In this document: positions 28,138 to 34,991 of the stretch, piece after piece
Position numbering within the stretch: position 1 is the stretch's first letter
How the letters are laid out: each line of letters opens with the position of its first letter
From: Corynebacterium haematomassiliense
Lineage (GTDB): Bacteria > Actinomycetota > Actinomycetes > Mycobacteriales > Mycobacteriaceae
Reading direction: 5' to 3'
Length of the DNA stretch: 64,000 nucleotides
NCBI RefSeq assembly: GCF_013978595.1
Contig: NZ_JACDTZ010000002.1
Location: 1-64,000, forward strand
Program-made: the position numbers and the translations under genes
Notes under the pieces: generated by a model
Told to the model about the DNA's origin: nothing
Database searches by the model: none
What the model saw: the letters and a program-made list of their open reading frames with translations, nothing else

Positions 28138-28221
28138 GGAACTACGGGCCCTTTCGGGTGGGGGTGTTAGCGTGTGCAATCGTACAACGCCCTGGCAATG
28201 GCACTCACAGGAGGAGCGGGG

Positions 28222-28458
28222 ATGAAAAAGGTGGAGCTGATGGTCCGGTCCACGTGCGGTTCGTGCGAGCGGGTGGCGGGCCAGATCGCGCCTGTCGTCG
28301 CAAAGCATGGCGTTCAGCTCGCGCTTGTGGACGTGGACCAAGACCCCGAGTTGGCCGCGGAGTACGGCGACCGCGTGCCTGTGGTTGTCATTGACGGCGA
28401 GGAGTTTGCCTGCTGGGAAGTGGACAACGACGACCTCGACGCGGAGCTGTCCAACTAA
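28222..28458 (+). CDS. Glutaredoxin/thioredoxin-like small protein
   Basis: A 78-residue protein with a thioredoxin fold. It begins MKKVELMVRSTCGSCERV, with a CGSC redox motif at the family position, then DVDQDPELAAEYGDRVPVVVIDGEEFACW, where the cis-Pro (VPVV) is conserved. It matches the short glutaredoxin family proteins located directly upstream of hemA in Actinobacteria. The ATG at 28222 follows a GGAGGAGCGGGG Shine-Dalgarno. A 45-base gap separates it from hemA, with an AT-richer TATTCTCTAG patch that may be a hem promoter. Confidence 0.85.
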   Translation: MKKVELMVRSTCGSCERVAGQIAPVVAKHGVQLALVDVDQDPELAAEYGDRVPVVVIDGEEFACWEVDNDDLDAELSN

Positions 28459-28503
28459 AGGACTATTCTCTAGTGTGATTTTCAACTGACTGGAGGGTTT
28501 TGC

Positions 28504-29829
28504 GTGAGTGTTCTGCTTGTGGGGATGTCGCACAGGTCGGCGCCTGTGGCCCTGCTGGAGCGGCTCAGCATGGACGCGGAGGTCCAAAACGGCACGGCGG
28601 GCGCCCTCATCGCGAAGCCGTCGCTGTCTGAGGCGATGATTATCTCCACGTGCAACCGCCTGGAGGTCTACACCGTCACCAACGCGTTCCACGCCGGGGT
28701 GGAGGATGTGCTGCGGGTGCTTGCGGACGTCTCCGGGGTCGACGCGGCTGAACTGCGCCGTTATCTCTACGTGCGCTACTCGGACGCGGCCGCGGAGCAC
28801 ATTTTCACGGTGGCGTCCGGCCTGGACTCGATGGTGGTGGGCGAGCAGCAGATCATCGGCCAGGTGCGTTCCGCCTACGTCGACGCCGTGGAGCGCGGCA
28901 CCGTGGGCCCGAGCCTGCACTCGCTGGCCCAGGCGGCGCTGCACACCGGCAAGCGCGTCCACTCCGAGACGGGCATCGACGATTCGGGCGCGTCCATGGT
29001 CACCGTCGCGCTCGAGGAGGCGATGGAGCGAATGCTTGTCGACGACCTCCGGGGCAAAACCGCCCTCGTCCTAGGCGCCGGCGCGATGAGCTCGCTGGCC
29101 GCAACGCATCTGGGCAAGAAGGGCATTGACAAGCTGGTGCTGGCCAACCGCACCCGCGACCGCGCGGAGCGCCTCGCCGAGCACTCCCGCGAGGCCGGCG
29201 TGCCCGCCGAGGTGGTGGACTTCGCCGACCGCGCCTCGGTGCTGGACCGCGTGGACCTGGTGGTCTCCGCCACCGCCTCCGACGAGTTCACCATCACCCC
29301 GGCCGACATCCCCGGCCCGCTGGTGCTGGCGGATTTGTCGCTGCCGCGCGACATCGACGACGCGGTGACGGACATCGACGGTGTGCACCTGGTCAACATC
29401 GAGTCGCTGCACGAGAAGATGCGCGGCAGCGACGACGAGGACTCCCGGGCGCTGCGCCGCGCCGAGGAGATCGTGGCCGAAGAGGTGGACACGTTCGGCT
29501 CGGAGCAGCGCGTGCGCGAGGTCGCCCCGGCGGTGACGCGGTTGCGCCGCAACGCCGCGGAGATTTCCGGCCAGGAGCTGCAGCGCCTGCGCACCCGTCT
29601 GCCGAAGATGTCCGAGGACGACTTTGATCAGGTCAGCCGCATGGTCAAGCGTGTCGTCGATAAGCTTTTGCACCAGCCGACAGTGAAGATCAAGGAGCTG
29701 GCGGCAGCGTCGGAGACGGTGAGCGTGGAAGAGGCGGTCACCGAATTGTTCGGGCTGGAAAGCCCCTCCGTGGCGGTGGACGCGCAGAAGCTGCCGCTGC
29801 CCGAGGAACTGCACGGCAAGGAGAAGTAG
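28504..29829 (+). CDS. hemA: Glutamyl-tRNA reductase
   Basis: A 441-residue NADPH enzyme that makes glutamate-1-semialdehyde from Glu-tRNA, the entry to tetrapyrrole synthesis by the C5 route. The start is GTG, with a TGGAGGGTTTT Shine-Dalgarno. MSHRSAPVALLERLSM and the catalytic Cys50 in IISTCNRLEVY are present. So are GEQQIIGQV, the NADPH loop LVLGAGAMSSLAATHL, and the C-terminal dimerisation helices (TKL-type: MVKRVVDKLLHQPT). hemC starts on the base after its stop codon. It opens the heme cluster, whose final C5 enzyme, hemL, is about 13 kb away. Confidence 0.96.
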   Translation: MSVLLVGMSHRSAPVALLERLSMDAEVQNGTAGALIAKPSLSEAMIISTCNRLEVYTVTNAFHAGVEDVLRVLADVSGVDAAELRRYLYVRYSDAAAEHIFTVASGLDSMVVGEQQIIGQVRSAYVDAVERGTVGPSLHSLAQAALHTGKRVHSETGIDDSGASMVTVALEEAMERMLVDDLRGKTALVLGAGAMSSLAATHLGKKGIDKLVLANRTRDRAERLAEHSREAGVPAEVVDFADRASVLDRVDLVVSATASDEFTITPADIPGPLVLADLSLPRDIDDAVTDIDGVHLVNIESLHEKMRGSDDEDSRALRRAEEIVAEEVDTFGSEQRVREVAPAVTRLRRNAAEISGQELQRLRTRLPKMSEDDFDQVSRMVKRVVDKLLHQPTVKIKELAAASETVSVEEAVTELFGLESPSVAVDAQKLPLPEELHGKEK

Positions 29830-30711
29830 ATGTTCAAAATTGGCACACGCGGATCCCACCTGGCCACCACCCAGACCGGGCACGTCCGCGACGCGCTGGG
29901 CGAGCACGGTCACGCGGCCGAACTGCAGATCGTGACCACCCCGGGCGACTTGTCCCAAGCGCCCGTGGAGCGCATCGGCGTCGGCGTGTTCACCTCCGCG
30001 CTGCGCGACGCGCTGTTTCACGGCGAGGTCGACATCGCCGTCCACTCGTTCAAGGACCTGCCCACTGCCGACGAGCCGCGCGCCCACATGATCATCCCCG
30101 TGCGCGAGGACAGCCGCGAAGCACTCATCGCCCGCGACGGCCTGACCCTGGCCGAGCTGCCCGAAGGCGCGCGCGTGGGCACCTCCGCGCCACGCCGCGT
30201 CTCCCAGCTCAAGGCCGTGCGCCCCGACCTGGACATCCGCCCGCTACGCGGCAACATTGAGCGCCGCATGTCGTATGTGGAAGACGGCGAGCTGGACGCG
30301 ATCATCCTGGCCTACGCAGGCCTCGTGCGCGGCGGATACGGCGACCGCGCCACCGAAGTCTTCTCGCCCGAGGTGTTCATGCCGGCTCCCGCCCAGGGCG
30401 CGCTGGCCGTGGAGTGCCGCTTCGACGACGCCGTGGCGCGCGAGGCGATTGACACACTTATCGACGCCTCCGCCACCGCCGAATCCACCGCCGAGCGCGC
30501 CGTGCTGGCCCGTTTGGAGGCGGGTTGCACCGCGCCGGTCGCCGCCTCGGCGGTGTTCGACGGCTCGGGCGTGACCCTGCGTGCCGGCGTGTTCGCCCTG
30601 GACGGCTCCCGCCAGCTGGTGGAGGAAGCCCAGGGGGCAGACCCGGCCGAGCTGGGCCGCAAGGTCGCCGAGGTGCTGCTGGAGCGCGGCGCCGCCGACC
30701 TGATGGAGTAG
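29830..30711 (+). CDS. hemC: Hydroxymethylbilane synthase (porphobilinogen deaminase)
   Basis: A 293-residue enzyme that polymerises four porphobilinogens. It starts [15 protein letters not shown]. The substrate/cofactor region [19 protein letters not shown] and RGNIERRM is intact. The dipyrromethane cofactor is attached to Cys233 in [13 protein letters not shown]. The start is adjacent to the hemA stop with no gap. A gap of about 350 bases with three palindromes separates it from the hemD fusion, so the operon may be interrupted here. Confidence 0.95.
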   Translation: MFKIGTRGSHLATTQTGHVRDALGEHGHAAELQIVTTPGDLSQAPVERIGVGVFTSALRDALFHGEVDIAVHSFKDLPTADEPRAHMIIPVREDSREALIARDGLTLAELPEGARVGTSAPRRVSQLKAVRPDLDIRPLRGNIERRMSYVEDGELDAIILAYAGLVRGGYGDRATEVFSPEVFMPAPAQGALAVECRFDDAVAREAIDTLIDASATAESTAERAVLARLEAGCTAPVAASAVFDGSGVTLRAGVFALDGSRQLVEEAQGADPAELGRKVAEVLLERGAADLME

Positions 30712-30730
30712 CGCTGGAGCGGCAGCTTTG

Positions 30731-30863
30731 CGGATCGTCTAGCAGTCTCGCTCGTGCTGCTAGACGATCCGCCTGCGCGCGAGGCATTTCCCCAGGTGAT
30801 ATTGGAAATGCTTCTCGGCAGCGGCGAGATCGTCTAGCAGAGTTACTGCGCTGCTAGACGATC
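30731..30863. repeat. Cluster of three palindromes (GGATCGTCTAGCAG family)
   Basis: IR1: CGGATCGTCTAGCAG (30731-30745) with its exact complement (30757-30771), loop 11. IR2: GAGGCATTTCC (30781-30791) with GGAAATGCTTC (30804-30814), one mismatch. IR3: GATCGTCTAGCAG (30828-30840) with its exact complement (30851-30863), loop 10. IR1 and IR3 have the same arm sequence. No T-tract follows, so these are not ordinary terminators. Confidence 0.88.
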
Positions 30864-30914
30864 CGGGGGTTGAGGCTCCGGGCGGTGCGGACGGAGCGGA
30901 ATACAGCGCTGGTT

Positions 30915-30954
30915 TTGTTCTCGGGCTGAAGCATTTTATGGTGGAGATACCATA
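30915..30954 (+). promoter_or_regulatory. Candidate promoter with overlapping palindromic operator before hemD
   Basis: TTGTTC (30915-30920) and TATGGT (30937-30942) are 16 bases apart. The -10 forms half of an inverted repeat TATGGT-N6-ACCATA (30937-30954). Start of the hemD fusion is about 110 bases downstream. The rest of the 30712-31063 gap shows only the palindrome cluster. Confidence 0.4.
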
Positions 30955-31063
30955 CGTTCAATACCCTCCGCGCAATCGGGTCGGTGGGCCGTTGTGAGGC
31001 CGATCAACACCGCGAACCCAGCCGCGCGGGGGCGGTTTATTTGTGCCTAGAAGAGATTTCTCC

Positions 31064-32800
31064 ATGACAGAGCCCACTCACACCCCCCAGCCGGGGAAGG
31101 TGATCTTCGTTGGTGCTGGACCGGGTAACCCTGAATTGCTCACGGTTCGCGCTCGCGAAGTAATGGAATCCAATTCTATCGCCCTCGTGGACCCTGAGGT
31201 GTCAGCGGGGGTCCGAAGTGTCGTCGCGGCGGCGCTGCCAGTGCCGAAAGCCAAGATGGACGCGGCCAACGAGCGCTACGAGAAAATGTGCGCGGAGGCG
31301 AAAGAGGCTGGCGCGCGGCGCAAGCCGCCCCGCCCAGAGGACCCGACTGCTGCGGAGTTGCAGGAGGTTGGGCTGGACGGCGGAGTGATCGTCGAGAAGC
31401 TGAAGCTCGCGCTTAACGACGCCGCGGAAGCGGTGGAGCGCGGCGAAGCCGGCGACGGCGACGTCATCCGCCTGGTATGCGGCAACCCGCTGACGCGCGA
31501 CTCAGTGATGGAGGAGATCTCCGCGGTGGCCGCCGAGGGCATGGAGTTCCAGGTGGTGCCGGGGATGTCGCTGCCGTCGACGGTGCCGTCGTTCGCCGGA
31601 ATCGCGCTGGGATCGACGTACACGGAAGCCGACCTCAACAACGGCGGCGTGGACTGGGACCAGCTCGCATCCGCTCCGCAGCCGCTGGTGTTCCAGGCGA
31701 ACCAGGAGCACCTGGCGGAGATGGTGGAGCAGCTCACGCAGCGAGGCTTCCAGGCGTCCACCCCGGTGACGGTGACCACGCGCGGTACCACCCGCCTGCA
31801 GCGCACGTTCGACGCGACGCTGGGTACCGTGGGCAAGCTCGACGCAGAGCTGGAGGGCCCGCTGGTGGTCACCCTCGGCACCGCGGCGGACGACCGCTCG
31901 AAGTACTCGTGGTGGGAAAACCGGCCGCTGTACGGCTGGCGCGTGCTTGTGCCGCGCGCGAAGTCGCAGGCAGGGGTGATGAACGCCCGCCTGTCGCAGC
32001 ACGGCGCGATCCCGCAGTCCGTGCCCACGATCTCGCTGGAGCCGCCGCGCAACCCGGCGCAGATGGACCGCGCGATCAAGGGCATCGTGGAGGGCCGCTA
32101 CCAGTGGATCCTGTTCACCTCGGTCAATGCCGTCGATGCCGTGTGGTCGAAGTTTGAGGAGCTGGGCCTGGACGCCCGCTCGTTCGCCGGCGTGCACCTG
32201 GGCGCGGTGGGGCAGAAGACCGCCGACGCGCTGATCGCCCGCGGCATGCAGCCGGAGCTTGTGCCGCACCGCACGAAGCAGAACGCGGCCGGTCTGGCGG
32301 AGGCGTTCCCGGAGTACGTCGAGGACATCGACCCGGTTTCGCGCGTGCTGCTGCCGCGCGCGGACCTCGGCTCCGACGTGCTGGTGGACGGCCTGCAGGA
32401 GAAGGGCTGGGAGGTCGACGACGTGGTCGCCTACCGCACCGTGCGCGCCGCCCCGCCGCCGCCGGAGACGCGCGACATGATCAAGACCGGCGGCTTCGAC
32501 GCCGTGTGCTTCACGTCCCCGTCGACGGTGAAGAACCTCGTGGGTATTGCGGGCAAGCCGCACTCGCGCACGATCATCGCCTGCATCGGCCCGGTCACCG
32601 AGGCGGAGGCGCGGGAGCAAGGCTTGCGTGTCGACGTCGTCCCGGAGGTCGCCGACATCCCCAACCTCGTCGACGCCCTGGCCGACCACGTGGCAGGGCT
32701 GCGCGCGTCGGGGCAGTTGCCGCCGCCGCGCAAGAAGCGTCGGAAGGCAGCGAAGGCTGAGAAGAGCGCCGGCGGGGACACCGCGGCCGCAGCCGGCTAG
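31064..32800 (+). CDS. hemD: Uroporphyrinogen-III methyltransferase/synthase fusion
   Basis: A 578-residue two-domain protein. Residues about 1-260 resemble the CobA/SUMT fold (KVIFVGAGPGNPELLTVRA, RLVCGNPLTRDSVMEEI, VVPGMSLPSTVPSFAGIALG), and the rest is uroporphyrinogen-III synthase (GWRVLVPRAKSQAGVMNARL, ILFTSVNAVDAVW, FTSPSTVKNLVGIAGKP). This fusion is usual in Actinobacteria. The synthase makes uroporphyrinogen III; whether the first half still methylates is uncertain, since the usual TDALV-type loops are altered. The ATG at 31064, nine bases after AGAAGAG, is chosen over a GTG at 31043. It has a Lys-rich tail. Confidence 0.88.
   Translation: MTEPTHTPQPGKVIFVGAGPGNPELLTVRAREVMESNSIALVDPEVSAGVRSVVAAALPVPKAKMDAANERYEKMCAEAKEAGARRKPPRPEDPTAAELQEVGLDGGVIVEKLKLALNDAAEAVERGEAGDGDVIRLVCGNPLTRDSVMEEISAVAAEGMEFQVVPGMSLPSTVPSFAGIALGSTYTEADLNNGGVDWDQLASAPQPLVFQANQEHLAEMVEQLTQRGFQASTPVTVTTRGTTRLQRTFDATLGTVGKLDAELEGPLVVTLGTAADDRSKYSWWENRPLYGWRVLVPRAKSQAGVMNARLSQHGAIPQSVPTISLEPPRNPAQMDRAIKGIVEGRYQWILFTSVNAVDAVWSKFEELGLDARSFAGVHLGAVGQKTADALIARGMQPELVPHRTKQNAAGLAEAFPEYVEDIDPVSRVLLPRADLGSDVLVDGLQEKGWEVDDVVAYRTVRAAPPPPETRDMIKTGGFDAVCFTSPSTVKNLVGIAGKPHSRTIIACIGPVTEAEAREQGLRVDVVPEVADIPNLVDALADHVAGLRASGQLPPPRKKRRKAAKAEKSAGGDTAAAAG
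31378..31400 (+). repeat. Recurrent motif copy inside hemD
   Basis: GGCGGAGTGATCGTCGAGAAGC is the hemE copy (37923-37942) with one inserted T. It encodes Gly-Gly-Val-Ile-Val-Glu-Lys. Confidence 0.5.
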
Positions 32801-32848
32801 AAACGCGCCGGCTGGGTCGTGTCGGGTGCGCGTTCTAAGATGTGGCGC

Positions 32849-33850
32849 ATGGCTGATTACGACTTGATTCGACGCCCCCGCCGCTTGCGACAAACCCCCG
32901 CTCTCCGTGAGTTTGTCACGGAGACGCGCCTGCACCCGGCCGACTTCATCCTCCCGCTGTTCATCGCCGACGGCATCGACGCTCCGCGCGAGATCCCGTC
33001 GATGCCGGGCGTGTACCAGCACACCCCGGAATCGCTGGTAGAGATCTGCCGCGAGGCGCTCGACGCCGGAGTGAAGTGTGTGGACCTGTTCGGCGTGCCG
33101 CGCGAGGAGGACAAGGACGCCACCGGCTCCGTCGCCGTTGCCGAAGACGGCGTGCTTAACCGCGCGATTGCGCTGCTGCGCAAGGAGTTCGGCGACGAGC
33201 TGATCATCATGGCGGACACCTGCCTGGACGAGTTCACGGACCACGGCCACTGCGGCGTGCTCACCACCGACGCGCACGGCAGGGAAGTGGTGGACAACGA
33301 CCCCACCGTGGAGATCTACTGCGACATGGCGGTGGCTCAGGCGCGCGCGGGCGCGCACATTGTCAGCCCGTCCGGCATGATGGACGGCCAGATCGAGCAA
33401 ATTCGCAGGGCGCTTGATCGCGCGGGTTTCGCCGACGTCGCCATCATGGCCTACTCCGCGAAGTACGCCTCCAAGTTCTTCGGGCCGTTCCGCGACGCGG
33501 TCGGCTCCTCGCTGAAGGGCGACCGCCGCACCTACCAGCAAGACCCGGCGAACGTGCGCGAGTCGCTTTTGGAAACGGAGCTGGACATCGCCGAAGGCGC
33601 GGACTTTGTCATGGTCAAGCCCGCGCTGCCGTACCTGGACGTGCTGGCCAAGATCGCGGAGATGTCCCCGGTGCCGGTGGCCGCCTACCAAGTCTCCGGC
33701 GAGTACGCCATGCTCAACGCGGCCGGTCAGAACGGCTGGATCGACTACGAGGAGACGATGATGGAAGCACTGATGTCCATCAAGCGCGCCGGGGCAGACC
33801 AAATTTTCACCTACTACGCCATCGAGGCAGCAAAGAGGCTCAATGGTTAG
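32849..33850 (+). CDS. hemB: Delta-aminolevulinic acid dehydratase (porphobilinogen synthase)
   Basis: A 333-residue enzyme that joins two aminolevulinates to porphobilinogen. It starts MADYDLIRRPRRLRQTPALR. The metal-binding segment is DTCLDEFTDHGHCG. MAYSAKYASKFFGPFRDA contains one active-site Lys and VMVKPALPYLD the Schiff-base Lys. The metal segment mixes zinc-type cysteines with the magnesium-type Asp. The start at 32849 is preferred; two ATG/GTG codons lie within 30 bases upstream. The last bases overlap the start of the next membrane protein by eight bases. Confidence 0.94.
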   Translation: MADYDLIRRPRRLRQTPALREFVTETRLHPADFILPLFIADGIDAPREIPSMPGVYQHTPESLVEICREALDAGVKCVDLFGVPREEDKDATGSVAVAEDGVLNRAIALLRKEFGDELIIMADTCLDEFTDHGHCGVLTTDAHGREVVDNDPTVEIYCDMAVAQARAGAHIVSPSGMMDGQIEQIRRALDRAGFADVAIMAYSAKYASKFFGPFRDAVGSSLKGDRRTYQQDPANVRESLLETELDIAEGADFVMVKPALPYLDVLAKIAEMSPVPVAAYQVSGEYAMLNAAGQNGWIDYEETMMEALMSIKRAGADQIFTYYAIEAAKRLNG

Positions 33851-34466
33851 CTTGCCCCCAATGAATCCGGGATCACCGAGCCGGGTGGGACCGGAGGCCG
33901 TCGAGAAGCACAAGGGCTCCATGCCCGAAGCTGTGCGCTACATGCTCGCGGCCTGGACCGTGATGATCGGCGGGGAACTACTGCACCAGATCTTCGCCGT
34001 GGCGGCGAGCGTGATCGACCCGTCCGCGCTGCGCGAGGTGGCCAAGGAGCGCGCCACCAACGGCGACGGCGAGGTCTCCGAGGCGCTGATGAACGCCAGC
34101 GTGTACGGCTCGATCTTCATCATGGCGCTGCTGCAGCTCGGCGTGATCCTGCTGTTCGTCTTCGCGCTGCGCGCGGTACAAAAACAGGCGAAATGGGCGG
34201 AAAACGCCCGCAGGCTGCTGCAGATCTTCTCCGTCTTCTTCGCCCTGCGCATGGTCACGCTGTTCATGATGGTGCCGGCCTCCACCGCGGTGCCGACGGC
34301 CATGTTCGGCATAGACGGCGTCATCCAGATCATCCTTGGTGTTGCGGGCATCCTGGGCATCATCTATTCAGTTGACAAGGATTCCGTGGCGTGGACCAAG
34401 CCGCCCAAGGACAAAACCAGCGGTAATGCTGATGCGGCGGGAGCGCCGGAGAAGAAGGAGAGCTAA
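33843..34466 (+). CDS. Four-helix membrane protein in the heme cluster
   Basis: A 207-residue protein. A soluble start (MVSLPPMNPGSPSRVGPEAV) carries the recurrent motif as Gly-Pro-Glu-Ala-Val-Glu-Lys. Hydrophobic segments follow: VRYMLAAWTVMIGGELLHQIF, SIFIMALLQLGVILLFVFAL, a third around FSVFFALRMVTLFMMV and a fourth, IIQIILGVAGILGIIYSVD. The tail is charged. No domain is recognised, but a membrane protein follows hemB in corynebacteria and mycobacteria (Rv0513-like position). It overlaps hemB by eight bases and precedes another membrane protein by three, so it is part of the hem transcript. Confidence 0.75.
   Translation: MVSLPPMNPGSPSRVGPEAVEKHKGSMPEAVRYMLAAWTVMIGGELLHQIFAVAASVIDPSALREVAKERATNGDGEVSEALMNASVYGSIFIMALLQLGVILLFVFALRAVQKQAKWAENARRLLQIFSVFFALRMVTLFMMVPASTAVPTAMFGIDGVIQIILGVAGILGIIYSVDKDSVAWTKPPKDKTSGNADAAGAPEKKES
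33887..33909 (+). repeat. Recurrent motif copy (full consensus)
   Basis: GGACCGGAGGCCGTCGAGAA and following GC match RCCGGAGGNCGTCGAGAAGC exactly. It lies in frame in the N-terminal tail of the membrane protein, and flanking GG bases are shared with the copy in ccsB. Confidence 0.65.
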
Positions 34467-34469
34467 GCG

Positions 34470-34991
34470 GTGGCAGGGATGTTCCCAACCATGGTGTCGG
34501 ACCCGAACGACAGGAACCGGCGCTTCACCGGCGAGGTCGGCCCGGCGTGGCCGAAGCCGCTGAAAATCGGCTACTACCTGTGCCTTACCGCGGCGGTGCT
34601 GATGTTCGTCATCGCGTTTTTGACCATGGCCAACGGGGTGCCGGACCGGCTACCGGATACGTGGATGATTGAGGGGGCCGACGAGGAGCTCATTGATAGA
34701 TTCGCGCGCAACCTGCGGGTCTACACCTGGGGCAGCATCATCCTCGGCGCACTCATTACCTCGTGCTGCGCCTACCTGCCAAAAGGCTCGAAGGTGGCGC
34801 GTCGCTGGCTGGCCGGGTTCATCGGCCTGGCGGTGTTTTTGCAGCTGGCCAGCTTCTTCGTCGGCGTGGCCGGCTGGGCCGCGTTCGTGGTGGTCGGCGT
34901 GCTGGTCTTCGCCCTGTTCTTCATGTTCCGCCCGGCCGCCAACGCGTTTGTAGATAAGCGCAGCGGCGACGTCTGGGAAGGCGTGGAATGA
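34470..34991 (+). CDS. Three- to four-helix membrane protein in the heme cluster
   Basis: A 173-residue protein with a GTG start. A soluble N-terminus (VSDPNDRNRRFTGEVGPAWP) leads to a first segment, IGYYLCLTAAVLMFVIAFLTM. Then come TWGSIILGALITSCCAYLP and two adjacent segments, WLAGFIGLAVFLQLASFFV and AAFVVVGVLVFALFFMF. It ends with a short tail. It is not recognised, and has no cysteine or histidine pattern typical of heme binding. Its stop overlaps the start of the P-type-ATPase-like gene by four bases (ATGA), so the two are translationally coupled and may act together. Confidence 0.73.
   Translation: MAGMFPTMVSDPNDRNRRFTGEVGPAWPKPLKIGYYLCLTAAVLMFVIAFLTMANGVPDRLPDTWMIEGADEELIDRFARNLRVYTWGSIILGALITSCCAYLPKGSKVARRWLAGFIGLAVFLQLASFFVGVAGWAAFVVVGVLVFALFFMFRPAANAFVDKRSGDVWEGVE

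Noticed and set aside
30994..31050. Short GTG frame before hemD as a leader peptide
   Set aside because: It has no ribosome binding site or stalling-type sequence, and hairpins are upstream, not downstream, of it.
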